A stretch of DNA of 64,000 nt from Candidatus Methanoplasma sp. (lineage in GTDB: Archaea > Thermoplasmatota > Thermoplasmata > Methanomassiliicoccales > Methanomethylophilaceae), in assembly GCA_031256955.1 (NCBI GenBank), contig JAIRPP010000008.1, forward strand, positions 225,472 through 289,471. The letters are read 5' to 3'. The notes under the pieces were generated by a model. The model saw only the letters and a list, made by a program, of their open reading frames with translations. It was not told the origin of the DNA and did no database searches. The first letter of the stretch is position 1. Each line of letters begins with the position of its first letter. Made by a program: the position numbers and the translations under genes. Of this stretch, positions 18,301 to 25,633 are shown piece after piece.

Positions 18301-19034
18301 CGGTTCTTCCCGCCGAACTTTATGAACGCCAGTATCAGCGAGTTGTTGTAGACCACGTCCCTGGAGTCGTCCAGCCTCACGCTTATGCTCTTGGAGTCCT
18401 TCTCCAGGATCACCGGGAAGAGCGCGAGCGGGGCGCGGACGTCGAAGTCCTCTCCGGGGAGCCTGCCCTCGACGAACGGGTACGCTATGTATAGGTCGTA
18501 CTGCCCCTTGTCCCTGAGGTCCCTGTTGACCTCCCTGACTATCTCCGTCAGGTGCCTGAATATCCTCAGGTCCTCCTGGCTCTTGGTGGAGTCGCATAGC
18601 TTCAGGGTGGACTTCCTGCCGAACAGGAGCGACATGGGGTCCAGCCTCGGTATGGAGGTCATGTCGAACGCGTTCTTCTTGTATATCTTGGCCTGGAAGA
18701 GGAGGCGGTTGCTCCTGCTTATGTTTATGAGCTTCTTCTGGAGCTCGCGGAGGGTCTGCGCCAGCTCCCCGTCCATGTTGGACCCCTTCGCGGCGGTCAT
18801 GGCGTATTTCTTGGTGACCGCCAGGAACTCCTCCCCGTAGATCTCCACGAACTTCTGGCCGACCCCCATTATGGCCGAGAAGTCCTCGACCTTGGTGGGT
18901 ATGCGCTGGGCCATCTCCCTCAAGGCCTCGTCCGAGCACACCGCCGGGGCGCGGCCGTTGGACAGCGTCCGCTCCTCCCTTATGCGGTCCCTGAGTTCGA
19001 GCAGCTCGACGTAAAGATCCTCTTCTAGTCCCAT
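15282..19034 (-). CDS. HRDC / DUF4011-type SF1 helicase with C-terminal Vsr-like nuclease, probable defence protein
   Basis: Large single-gene protein, 1250 residues. Visible order: an HRDC-like domain (about 1-75), a DUF4011-type region (about 85-300), then an SF1 helicase with Walker A GPPGTGKSQ (about 399), motif II FDEASQM (about 820), GDHKQLRPSS (about 845) and NVAISRAKKK (about 1070). The last 100 residues form a DUF559/Vsr-like nuclease with a QIDLAI...ECDSHIYE core. A DUF4011-helicase-Vsr fusion matches the architecture described for single-gene antiviral systems (Hhe type); the N-terminal HRDC domain is an extra. No partner gene or restriction methylase is nearby. The 3' end overlaps dph6 convergently. 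Antiphage activity is inference. Confidence 0.85.
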   Translation of the reverse strand: MGLEEDLYVELLELRDRIREERTLSNGRAPAVCSDEALREMAQRIPTKVEDFSAIMGVGQKFVEIYGEEFLAVTKKYAMTAAKGSNMDGELAQTLRELQKKLINISRSNRLLFQAKIYKKNAFDMTSIPRLDPMSLLFGRKSTLKLCDSTKSQEDLRIFRHLTEIVREVNRDLRDKGQYDLYIAYPFVEGRLPGEDFDVRAPLALFPVILEKDSKSISVRLDDSRDVVYNNSLILAFIKFGGKNRPLPNNVIDDYTAESFITDLAAFYEDQGFPLKCSCGLPVPFRDYRAGEFPKYLPGDLHVVNNVVLGKYPTYSSYIQRDFDQLLAGMEINAILSDLLKDLNRGDFYSETPDPLSLPDLRKKGLEASEVDISYINSLNSAQENVITAMNKGDELVVQGPPGTGKSQVITGLITSAVNSGKTVLMVSEKKTALDVVYSRLGSLSKYCLMIDDVGNKEQFYQQLALMLESGLPKTGSDIVPISESIDRDVAVLSGIAETVYRPGEFGIEPYKLYSMERWLDPEDKAQMESYRQIRGAVSSKILSLKYGEVRELHRRYGDRALNSNFTEYCSCVDEAPWLPLMKPDLSEYGVGEMKADLMNIEAQMIDWRSKGFVSRLFSKGKVTREATALLDKYFKSYNEHTIRTVMDDPSKMVADMDLYETYASRATVYDRLTENERIYGRDVLRLSKESGSGFEPCNDLIFKFILNDHLQRFDASNKAVLQTIQDFDGIVADMDRKIQEKKRITRDRVEEILQENLRYISESKRRGDISRIIENKRKWSLNKFINRYSYELFKGVKIWLLTPEVVSEIMPLEMGLFDLLIFDEASQMYVEKGIPSIYRAKKVMVAGDHKQLRPSSLGAGRLEYGTDEDYEDEDYEESAVLEEESLLDLARSRYDSILLNFHYRSKYEELIAFSNYAFYGGKLYVSPNVIQPERPPIEVHKVGGLWENKSNEREAAKIVELLKEFFATRRENETIGVITFNVSQRDLINDYIDEEASRDASFGKAVNDEMRRFDNGEDVGLFIKNIESVQGDERDVIMFSVGYAKNREGRLMQRFGWLNNRGGENRLNVAISRAKKKIHIVSSFEPEELQVEASKNDGPKILKRYLQYADAVSSGRKDLAESILSSFGDNKWKSTHVVGEAPVAERVYSALVRKGYTVERNVGIGGYQIDLAIKQDDRFILGIECDSHIYEMSDSTRERDYHRLKYLESRGWHIHRVWTPGMWKDPQREINNIVKAIERTQARAAPPSL

Positions 19035-19084
19035 CGTGACGGAATCGGGTTCATCAATTAAAATCTCTGCATGGGGAAGGCTCC

Positions 19085-19104
19085 CGGCGGGCGGGGGCCC
19101 GCCG
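19085..19104. other. GC-rich hairpin in helicase/thioesterase intergenic region
   Basis: An 8-bp perfect stem, CGGCGGGC with GCCCGCCG, and a 4-G loop upstream of the thioesterase promoter. It could insulate the divergent genes, but no function can be assigned. Confidence 0.25.
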
Positions 19105-19114
19105 CCGCGGGGCG

Positions 19115-19122
19115 TATTAATA
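19115..19122 (+). promoter_or_regulatory. BoxA of the thioesterase gene, probably leaderless
   Basis: TATTAATA is the only AT-rich patch in a GC-rich stretch and ends 22 bp before the ATG at 19145, so transcription would start at or next to the start codon. No Shine-Dalgarno sequence is seen. Confidence 0.5.
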
Positions 19123-19144
19123 CCATCGCCGCGATGCCCGCCCC

Positions 19145-19543
19145 ATGCTAGAGACTGGCGTAGAGGGTGTGAAAAAGGTGCGCGTGACGGGGGGCATGCT
19201 GGCCTCGGCCGTGGGCAGCGGCATGCTGCCCGTGTTCGCCACCCCCGAGATGATCCTCCTGATCGAGATGACCGCGTCGGAATCCGTCGCGCCCCTCCTC
19301 GGCGAGGGGCAGAGCACCGTGGGGGCGCGCTTGGACGTGAGGCACTCGGCCCCGTCGGTGGAGGGGGCGGAGGTCGAATGCAGGACGAGGCTCGCCGAGG
19401 TAGACGGGCGCAGGCTGGCGTTCGAGGTCGAGGTGAGGGACGAGGCGGGGGCGGTGGGCTCGGGGACGCACGAGAGGTTCGTCGTGGACGGCGAGAGGTT
19501 CATGTCGAAGGCGATGGAGAGGGCCGCGCGGCCGCGCCCGTGA
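19145..19543 (+). CDS. Hot-dog fold thioesterase (FlK-like)
   Basis: 132-residue acyl-CoA thioesterase of the fluoroacetyl-CoA thioesterase-like family. Family marks are the EMTASESVAPLL helix with its acidic residue and STVGARLDVRHSAPS. Relatives hydrolyse small acyl-CoA esters, often for detoxification or housekeeping. Probably leaderless. Stands alone; converges with the MFS exporter with only 3 bp between the stops. Confidence 0.82.
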   Translation: MLETGVEGVKKVRVTGGMLASAVGSGMLPVFATPEMILLIEMTASESVAPLLGEGQSTVGARLDVRHSAPSVEGAEVECRTRLAEVDGRRLAFEVEVRDEAGAVGSGTHERFVVDGERFMSKAMERAARPRP

Positions 19544-19546
19544 GGC

Positions 19547-20947
19547 TCATCCGGAGGCGGGGGGGCCGTCCCTCATCGCATGCGATATGAGGGCCGCCAG
19601 CGCGGCCAGGATCGCGCAGAACGCCATGGAGAACACGAACCCGTCCATGAACGCGTCCCGGGACAGCCCGCCGATCTCCGCGCCGCCGGACCCGGACCCC
19701 AGCGTGAACAGCATCGCGAAGAGCGCGGTCCCCGCGGTTATGCCGAGGTAGACGGACTCGTTCATCAGCGACGAGCCTATCTCCCTGCTCTCGTCGGCTG
19801 TGCTCTCCACTATCCTGCTGGCCATGGGCCCGCCCGCGAACGCCCATGTCAGGCCCATGCAGGCCAGGGCGGCCAGCAGGGGCCACATGCTCCCATCTCC
19901 CGCCCACAGGGCCATCGCCGCCGCCCCCGCGAGCAGGAACAGGCACGACAGCACGGAGTACCTCCTCCTCCCGGTGCGGTCCGACCTCTTAGATATAGGT
20001 ATGCACAGCGCCAGGGTGACCGCCGGGGGTATGAACAGGAACATCCCGCTCACGGACGGGTCCATGCCCATGCGCATCTCCAGATAGAACGGCATGAGGT
20101 ACAGCATGCCTATGTACACCATGTTCACGATCATGAACGCCAGGAACGCCGCGTCGAACCTCGCGTGCCTGAACACGCGCACGTTGAGGAGGGGCTCCTC
20201 CCTCCCGAGCTCGACCCTGACGAACGCGGCCAGGCACGCCAGGCACGCGACCGCCGCGGCGGCCACGAGCGGGCCCTCCGACGGATAGGGCAGGCGCTCC
20301 AGCGCGTACGTCCCCGCCGCCGTGGCGGCGAACAGGAGGGCCGCCCCGGGGGCGTCCAGGCGCCTCCTGTCGTACCTCCCGTCGCGGGGCACGATCCCCA
20401 GGATCATCATGGTTATGGCCGCGCCCAGCGGGAGATTGATGAAGAATATCCAGTGCCAGGACAGCGCGTCCACCATGAGCCCGCCCACGGCGGGGCCGAC
20501 GGCGAAGCCGGTGGAGCATCCGAGCGTTATCACGCCCATCCCGAGCCCGATCTTGCCCTCGGGGAGGTACCTCACGCACGCCATGGGGGCGGCCGCGCCC
20601 ATCATGGCCGCGCCGACGCCCTGGACGGTCCTGGCGGCCAGGAGCGCCTCCAGGCTGGGGGACAGGGCGCACGCCAGCGACGCGGCGGTGAACACGGCCA
20701 CCCCGCCGACCATGACCTTGCGTATGGCCCCGTTCTTGGCTATCCTCGCGAACAGCATGAGGAGGCCCGCCATCATCAGGAAGTACGACACGGTCACCCA
20801 GGCTATAGTCCCCGCGTCGGTGCCGAACCAGTCCGCCAGGGACGGCAGCGCGACGTTGACGATGCTGCCGTCTATGCCGTCTATGAGGGCCACCAGGGCT
20901 ATGACCGCCAGAATCCTCGCCGAACCGACGCCGCTCGCTCCCGACAT
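19547..20947 (-). CDS. MFS multidrug exporter, DHA2 (EmrB/QacA) family
   Basis: 466-residue membrane protein with about 14 hydrophobic segments. Opens with the family motif LIDGIDGSIVNVALPSLADWF, and has motif C-like GPAVGGLMVDALSWHWIFFI near residue 155. Exports drugs or other hydrophobic compounds with proton antiport. Single gene; its start is 48 bp from the stop of the TctA-like gene on the same strand. Confidence 0.92.
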   Translation of the reverse strand: MSGASGVGSARILAVIALVALIDGIDGSIVNVALPSLADWFGTDAGTIAWVTVSYFLMMAGLLMLFARIAKNGAIRKVMVGGVAVFTAASLACALSPSLEALLAARTVQGVGAAMMGAAAPMACVRYLPEGKIGLGMGVITLGCSTGFAVGPAVGGLMVDALSWHWIFFINLPLGAAITMMILGIVPRDGRYDRRRLDAPGAALLFAATAAGTYALERLPYPSEGPLVAAAAVACLACLAAFVRVELGREEPLLNVRVFRHARFDAAFLAFMIVNMVYIGMLYLMPFYLEMRMGMDPSVSGMFLFIPPAVTLALCIPISKRSDRTGRRRYSVLSCLFLLAGAAAMALWAGDGSMWPLLAALACMGLTWAFAGGPMASRIVESTADESREIGSSLMNESVYLGITAGTALFAMLFTLGSGSGGAEIGGLSRDAFMDGFVFSMAFCAILAALAALISHAMRDGPPASG

Positions 20948-20995
20948 AGGCGGCTCTCATGCCCATATCGATATATTATACAGCCGTCGCGCCGC

Positions 20996-22273
20996 TCAGA
21001 CGGATGCGCCCAGGCACGAGAGCAGCACGGGGACCAGGAGGCACCCCGCCAGGGGCACCCTGTCCACGCCCGCCGCCTGCGGGACCGATCCCACCACCGT
21101 CGCGACCGCGAGGACCGCCAGCCCCCACGGGCCCGTCAGGAGGAGGACGAGGGAGGCCACGATGGCGGCCGCGCACCTGTTCGCCTTGGACGCGTCCGCC
21201 CCGGAGGCCATGCGGGACATGGCGCGGCCCGCCGCAATGGTCGCGGCGTACCCTATGGCGGACGAGACCGCCACGCACGCCAGCATGGCGCAGAGCCATC
21301 CCGCGTCCGACGACAGCGCCTCCGCCCCGGCTATGTCGCGGACCGCCATGGCCACGCCGGACCTCCCGCTCCCCGACACGGACAGGGCGACCAGCGAGAA
21401 GACCGCCGTGACCGTCCCGATGGACGCGGTGAGCGCGATGAAGCCCTCCGGGGACCTCTCGGGAGAGACCGTGGAGGCCAGGGCGGCCCCGGAGGTCGCC
21501 GTGACCCCGGGATACCATCCCGCCACGCATCCCACCAGCACCCCCTTGAGCCCGGGGGCGGCTGCGGAGGGGCCGCCGGGCTCGTCGCGCTGCGGGGGGG
21601 TCCTGGCCCCCTTCTTCGGAGAAAGCAGCGCCGGCATCCCGAACAGGCCGGACAGGAGCGGGAACAGGAGCGTCCCCTCCCCCAGGGCGCCCCCCGACGG
21701 TATCCCCCCGCTCATGCACGCGATCCCCAGCAGGCCCGACGTCCCCATCAGGGCGGCGGCCCACGCCGCCCTCCGGAGGCCGCGCCCGCAGATCAGCGTC
21801 GCCAGGACGGTGAACAGGACGACGGACGCGGTGAGGCTCGACACCACGCCCTCCATCCCGCCGGCCATCAGGAGCCTGAACGGGACCGCCAGCGCGACTG
21901 CCGCGGCGGAGCCTATGAGGCTCCCGGCGGCGGCGGCCCGCACCGCCGCCATCCCCCTGCCCTCCATCAGTAGCCTGTGGCCCGGCAGGACGGACATGGC
22001 CTCGTCCGGGCCCGGAGCCCCCAGGAACACGGACGGCACGAAGTCCAGGAACGAGTGGGTGACGGCGGCGGACACTAGGAAGGACGACGCGGCCAGGGGC
22101 GCGCACTGCGGCCCCCCGAGCGACGATAGGAGGGGCTCCGCCGCGGGATACGCCGCCAGCGCGAGGGACGCGAGCGTGTTCACGTGTATGCCGGGGAACA
22201 GCCCGGTGAGGCACCCCGCGGCGGAGCCCGCGGCGCATGCCGCCAGGATCAGGGCGGCGGTATAGGGTTCCAT
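20996..22273 (-). CDS. TctA/DUF112-like membrane permease
   Basis: 425-residue polytopic protein. The N-terminal GLFPGIHVNTLA and the mid-protein repeat GWYPGVTATSG match the paired signature of the tripartite tricarboxylate transporter TctA family, as found in archaeal stand-alone members. No TctB or TctC gene is nearby, so transport partners and substrate are unknown. An LGAPGPDEAMSVLPG motif near residue 84 is typical of the family. Confidence 0.82.
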   Translation of the reverse strand: MEPYTAALILAACAAGSAAGCLTGLFPGIHVNTLASLALAAYPAAEPLLSSLGGPQCAPLAASSFLVSAAVTHSFLDFVPSVFLGAPGPDEAMSVLPGHRLLMEGRGMAAVRAAAAGSLIGSAAAVALAVPFRLLMAGGMEGVVSSLTASVVLFTVLATLICGRGLRRAAWAAALMGTSGLLGIACMSGGIPSGGALGEGTLLFPLLSGLFGMPALLSPKKGARTPPQRDEPGGPSAAAPGLKGVLVGCVAGWYPGVTATSGAALASTVSPERSPEGFIALTASIGTVTAVFSLVALSVSGSGRSGVAMAVRDIAGAEALSSDAGWLCAMLACVAVSSAIGYAATIAAGRAMSRMASGADASKANRCAAAIVASLVLLLTGPWGLAVLAVATVVGSVPQAAGVDRVPLAGCLLVPVLLSCLGASV

Positions 22274-22446
22274 GGCTCCGCTTCGGCGAACGGGTATCTA
22301 TAAGGAGGATGCTACGGTTATACTACGTACAGGCTCCGAAAGCGGCGGCGGCGCGCCTCGGAGGCTCCGCTTTTAACCCGCATTTCAGTTAATGTTTAAT
22401 ATGTCCTCGATATTAGCACGATTCGTTTCACTTCAGGTGATATCAT

Positions 22447-22725
22447 ATGAAGATGCCCAGGACGATCAAGACCTACTGCCCCTTCTGCAAAACCCACAGC
22501 GCGCACGACGTGGAGAGGGTCAAGAAGAAGAAAGCCAGCGAGCTCAAGTGGGGACAGAGGAGATTCAGAAGAGTGACCGCGGGATACGGCGGGTTCCCCA
22601 GGCCGAAGCCCGAGGGGAGGGAGAAGCCCACCAAGAGGGTCAACATCAGATACAGGTGCGAGACCTGCAAGAAGGCGCACCTCACCGCCTGCATAAGGGC
22701 GAAGAAGTTCGAGCTCACGGAGTGA
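22447..22725 (+). CDS. rpl44e: 50S ribosomal protein L44e
   Basis: 92-residue zinc-binding ribosomal protein. CPFC at residues 11-14 and CETC near residue 75 form the zinc site, with the family stretch [18 protein letters not shown] between. An AGGTGATATC ribosome binding site precedes the ATG. First gene of the L44e-S27e-aIF2alpha-Nop10-PAC2 operon. Confidence 0.97.
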   Translation: MKMPRTIKTYCPFCKTHSAHDVERVKKKKASELKWGQRRFRRVTAGYGGFPRPKPEGREKPTKRVNIRYRCETCKKAHLTACIRAKKFELTE

Positions 22726-22730
22726 TCAGC

Positions 22731-22898
22731 ATGGTCAACGATTTCATAAAGGTCAAGTGCCCCGACTGCGCCAACGAGCAGACGGTGTTCAGAAAGGCGG
22801 CCACCAAAGTGGCCTGCAACGTGTGCGGGTCCCTCCTCATATCGCCCAAGGGCGGCGTGGGGGAGATCAGGGGCGAGATATTAGAGGTAGTCGGCTGA
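22731..22898 (+). CDS. rps27e: 30S ribosomal protein S27e
   Basis: 55-residue zinc-ribbon protein: CPDC at 10-13 and CNVC near 29-32. The family ending GGVGEIRGEILEVV is short but complete. Five bases after L44e; stop overlaps the aIF2-alpha start by one base. Confidence 0.95.
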   Translation: MVNDFIKVKCPDCANEQTVFRKAATKVACNVCGSLLISPKGGVGEIRGEILEVVG

Positions 22899-23680
22899 TG
22901 TCGAGGGCCAAGGGCTTCCCCGAGCACGGCGAGCTCGTCGTCTGCACGGTGACCAACGTCAAGAACTTCGGGGCGTTCGTCACCCTCGACGAGTACAACG
23001 ACAAAGAGGGGTTCGTGCACGTTCGGGACGTCGCCACGGGCTGGGTAAAGTACATCAGGGACTTCATCAGGGAAGGGCAGAAGATCGTCTGCAAGGTCCT
23101 GGGCGTGGACTCTGCCAAGGGACACATCGACCTTTCCCTCAAATCGGTCAACGACCACCAGAAGAGAGAGAAGATCCAGCAGTGGAAGAACGAGAAGAAG
23201 GCGGAGAAGCTCGTGGAGATCGTCGCGGAGCGCATGGGCGTGTCCGTGGACGAGGCGTACGAGGCCTTCGGGAACGCCATGCTGGAAGAGTACGAGACGC
23301 TGTACGGCGCGTTCGAATCCGTCGTGCTGTCCCCCGAGGAGTTCGCCGAGGAGTTCGACGGGGCCTGGGTGGAGACGTTCATAGAGGTCGCGAAGGAGAA
23401 CGTGGCCGCGCCTTTCGTCCAGATCGACGGCATCCTGGAGATGACGTCGTTCGCGCCCAACGGCATAGAGGCCATCAAGAAGGCGCTCATGGCGGGCCTG
23501 GAGGCCGCGGGCGAGGACGACGTGGAGATAACCTGCGTCGGATCCCCGAAGTACCGCATCGTCATCAAGGCAGGGGAATACAAAGAGGCCGAGGAGATCA
23601 TGCGCAGGGTCTCCGTGGCGGCCATCGAGAAGCTCGCGTCAGCCGGAGGGTCGGCGTCCCTGAAGCGCGAGAGCAAATGA
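22898..23680 (+). CDS. Translation initiation factor aIF2 subunit alpha
   Basis: 260-residue subunit of the heterotrimeric factor that brings initiator tRNA to the small subunit. N-terminal S1/OB domain (about residues 10-85, with GFVHVRDVATGWVKYIRDF), a helical domain, and a C-terminal alpha-beta domain. Translation is coupled with S27e and with nop10 by overlapping stop and start codons. Confidence 0.97.
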   Translation: MSRAKGFPEHGELVVCTVTNVKNFGAFVTLDEYNDKEGFVHVRDVATGWVKYIRDFIREGQKIVCKVLGVDSAKGHIDLSLKSVNDHQKREKIQQWKNEKKAEKLVEIVAERMGVSVDEAYEAFGNAMLEEYETLYGAFESVVLSPEEFAEEFDGAWVETFIEVAKENVAAPFVQIDGILEMTSFAPNGIEAIKKALMAGLEAAGEDDVEITCVGSPKYRIVIKAGEYKEAEEIMRRVSVAAIEKLASAGGSASLKRESK

Positions 23681-23862
23681 ACCGCATGAGGAGGTGCTGC
23701 TCGTGCTCGAGGTACACCCTCGGGGAGGCGTGCCCCCTCTGCGGGTCGCGGGCCGTGGAGCCCGCCCCCGCGAAGTTCTCCCCGGAGGACAGGTACGGGG
23801 AGTACCGCAGGAAGGCCGTATTAGAGGAGCATGGGGAGAATGGAAAGCATCGTCCGCTATGA
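23677..23862 (+). CDS. nop10: H/ACA RNA-protein complex component Nop10
   Basis: 61-residue protein of the box H/ACA pseudouridylation complex. Zinc site CCSCSRYTLGEACPLCG and the following APAKFSPEDRYGEYRR are diagnostic. The ATG overlaps the aIF2-alpha stop; a second ATG at 23686 is also possible. The 3' end overlaps the next gene by 23 bp. Confidence 0.95.
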   Translation: MNRMRRCCSCSRYTLGEACPLCGSRAVEPAPAKFSPEDRYGEYRRKAVLEEHGENGKHRPL

Positions 23863-24586
23863 CTTCAAGCCAGACCTGGACTCCCCCGCGTTCGTGGAGT
23901 GCCTGCCCGGCATAGGCGGGGTTGGCAAGATCGGCGGCGACTTCTTCGCCGCGTCCGTGGGCGCGAAGAAGTTCGCATCCATATATTCCAGGCATTTCCC
24001 CTCGTACGTCGCCCTCGACGGCGACAGCGTCGCCCACATGCCCTGCAACGAGCTCTGGCACTCCAAGAGGGGCGACGGGGGGGACATGGTGTTCCTGATC
24101 GGGGACTACCAGGGCAACACGTCCGAGGGGCAGTTCGACCTCGCCAGGGACGTCATGGACGTCCTGCTGAGGCTCGGGGTGTCCGACATAACGACGCTGG
24201 GCGGGTACGGCACGGGGTACATCGTGCGCGAGCCCCGCGTGCTGGGAGCCGTGTCCGACCCGAAGATGAAGAGACAATACAAGAAATGGGGCGTGGACTT
24301 CGTCCCGGGGGAGCCCAGGGCGGGCATAGTCGGGGCGAGCGGGGTCATGCTGGGGTTCGGGAAGATGTACGGGATCCCGTCCGCGTGCCTGATGGGGGAG
24401 ACCGCCGGGCACGTCGCAGACTACAGGAGCGCGCTCGCGGTGGCGAGGGTGCTCGCGAAGAAGTTCGGGACGGACCCCGACTTCAGCGACCTCGAGGAGA
24501 GGGCGAGGGACCTGGACGCGCTCACGGCGCAGATAGAGGAATACAGCAGGATCCGCCCCGAAGAGGACCTGAACTACATCGGGTGA
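23840..24586 (+). CDS. PAC2 family protein (proteasome assembly chaperone-like)
   Basis: 248-residue cytoplasmic protein of the archaeal PAC2 family; eukaryotic relatives help assemble the 20S proteasome, archaeal function is not established. Family features include LPGIGGVGKIGGDF near the start, GGYGTGYIV and GVMLGFGKMYGIPSACLMGET. I chose ATG 23840 because GAGGAG lies 10 bp upstream, whereas ATG 23831 has it only 1 bp away. Last gene of the operon. Confidence 0.9.
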   Translation: MESIVRYDFKPDLDSPAFVECLPGIGGVGKIGGDFFAASVGAKKFASIYSRHFPSYVALDGDSVAHMPCNELWHSKRGDGGDMVFLIGDYQGNTSEGQFDLARDVMDVLLRLGVSDITTLGGYGTGYIVREPRVLGAVSDPKMKRQYKKWGVDFVPGEPRAGIVGASGVMLGFGKMYGIPSACLMGETAGHVADYRSALAVARVLAKKFGTDPDFSDLEERARDLDALTAQIEEYSRIRPEEDLNYIG

Positions 24587-24620
24587 CCCGTCCGGCGCCT
24601 CTGCGATCGGGGACGATTAC

Positions 24621-24630
24621 ATTTAAATAT
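24621..24630 (+). promoter_or_regulatory. BoxA of tRNA-Tyr
   Basis: ATTTAAATAT ends 21 bp before the tRNA 5' end, a good distance for an archaeal TATA box. Confidence 0.55.
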
Positions 24631-24651
24631 GGTATCTTTAATCATGTTCTA

Positions 24652-24763
24652 CCCCACCTAGCTCAGACTGGCTAGAGCGGCTGACTGTAGAGTGTTCTCG
24701 GAGAGATCCGATACAGCCGCTGAAATCAGCAGGTCCCCTGTTCAAATCAGGGGGTGGGGACCA
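24652..24763 (+). tRNA. tRNA-Tyr (anticodon GTA) with intron
   Basis: The acceptor stem CCCCACC pairs with GGTGGGG, followed by A and an encoded CCA. The D arm is 24661-24678 and the T arm CCCTG-loop-CAGGG is 24736-24752. Anticodon GTA is at 24687-24689. The anticodon stem GCTGA/TCAGC is separated by an insertion of about 34 bases (about 24691-24724) after position 37, the canonical archaeal intron site. Confidence 0.93.
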
Positions 24764-24892
24764 CCATCACCCGCGCGTACGGATTTCTGAACATCGGGGC
24801 GCGGGCTTCCCCCGCCATCGCGCGCTAATCGGATTTCATCGGATCGACGCCTTTTCCGAATCGACGCACAGATGGGGATCCCGTTCGCGGAA

Positions 24893-24928
24893 CGGATGGG
24901 CTAGAATGAGATGAATGCAGGGGGGAGG
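24893..24928 (+). repeat. Left terminal inverted repeat
   Basis: 36 bases whose reverse complement recurs at 25590-25625 with one mismatch. The core 24899-24928 is exact. Confidence 0.75.
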
Positions 24929-24978
24929 CTGGCTTCTCGCTCCCTTAGCCGTCCGCCCATGTCCTGCCAGGCGGCACC
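24920..24978 (+). repeat. 59-bp exact direct repeat, copy 1
   Basis: Identical over 59 bases to 25008-25066, offset 88 bp. Contains self-complementary pieces (GGCT...AGCC and CCGCC...GGCGG) that could fold as two small hairpins in RNA. Both copies are followed, after 11 bases, by TTCATCGC. Confidence 0.85.
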
Positions 24979-25007
24979 TGCGGTTTTCATCGCCCCAGGG
25001 CGATACG

Positions 25008-25066
25008 GGGGGGAGGCTGGCTTCTCGCTCCCTTAGCCGTCCGCCCATGTCCTGCCAGGCGGCACC
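25008..25066 (+). repeat. 59-bp exact direct repeat, copy 2
   Basis: Second identical copy of the 59-bp unit. Downstream it continues into CATCGCAATGGAGCTATTTA (25077-25096), which is repeated inverted at 25509-25528. Confidence 0.85.
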
Positions 25067-25589
25067 CGTGTGTGTTCATCGCAATGGAGCTATTTATTTT
25101 TACCTCATTTTTCATCGTTTTTCAAATAAACGGGCTCTTTTCGAAACAACCCTCCTAGGCTAGCTAGCCTTTGGATGCGCGACTCGCGTCTTTTTGGTTA
25201 GAACGTAAGACTGCTGGCAAAGACGCTTTCTGACCTCTCCAGACGGCCGGTCTCTCCATTTCTCCGTCTAGTGCCCTCTGCGCCGCCCTCGCCTCGACCT
25301 ATTTTCAGTGAACCCGCACTCGCTATGTTTCGTCTCTGGAAGCATATCTGACAGCCGCCTGTTCTTCTCGCGCCTGTTCCATTTCGCTGATCCGTCGACC
25401 ATGCCCACATGCCTGACGACCCTCGCGATCTCTTCGACGCGCACGGTGGCAAGCGTCCGATGAAAGCCGGTATCGAAAAACACAGATCGAAATAAGGCAG
25501 ACAATGATTAAATAGCTCCTTTGCGATGGATGCGCATGAGTGCTCGTCCGGCATGACCGGGCCAGATGGCGAAGGGAGCGAACAGCCAA

Positions 25590-25625
25590 CCTCCCCCCTG
25601 CATTCATCTCATTCTAGCCTATCCG
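25590..25625 (-). repeat. Right terminal inverted repeat
   Basis: Inverted partner of 24893-24928. It ends 8 bp beyond the 3' end of the zinc-ribbon membrane gene, so it might also act as that gene's 3' region. Confidence 0.75.
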
Positions 25626-25633
25626 ATCCAGCG

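Larger units (their letters stand above)
24893..25625. mobile_element. Putative non-autonomous element with long terminal inverted repeats
   Basis: The two ends are inverted copies: 24893-24928 matches the reverse complement of 25590-25625 with one mismatch in 36 bases, and 30 of those bases match exactly. Weaker similarity runs inwards for another 50 or so bases, and a second inverted pair of 20 bases (25077-25096 and 25509-25528, one mismatch) bounds an interior of about 410 bp. The left arm is duplicated as an exact 59-bp direct repeat. No transposase is encoded. A MITE-like or decayed element next to a tRNA gene is the simplest reading; a large structured RNA is another. Confidence 0.5.
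24764..25633. other. Gene-free region downstream of tRNA-Tyr
   Basis: About 870 bp in which I see no credible protein gene on either strand. Nearly all of it is the repeat-bearing element described separately (24893-25625). Base composition is lower in GC than the neighbouring operons, and the segment 25085-25140 is clearly AT-rich. Confidence 0.7.

Noticed and set aside
24691..24724. The insert in tRNA-Tyr as evidence of a broken tRNA
   Set aside because: It sits right after position 37, the canonical archaeal intron site, and both anticodon stem halves and all other arms are intact.
24920..25066. CRISPR array suggested by repeats
   Set aside because: Only two direct copies, a 59-bp unit, a 29-bp gap, no cas genes, and an inverted third relative; it does not fit a CRISPR.
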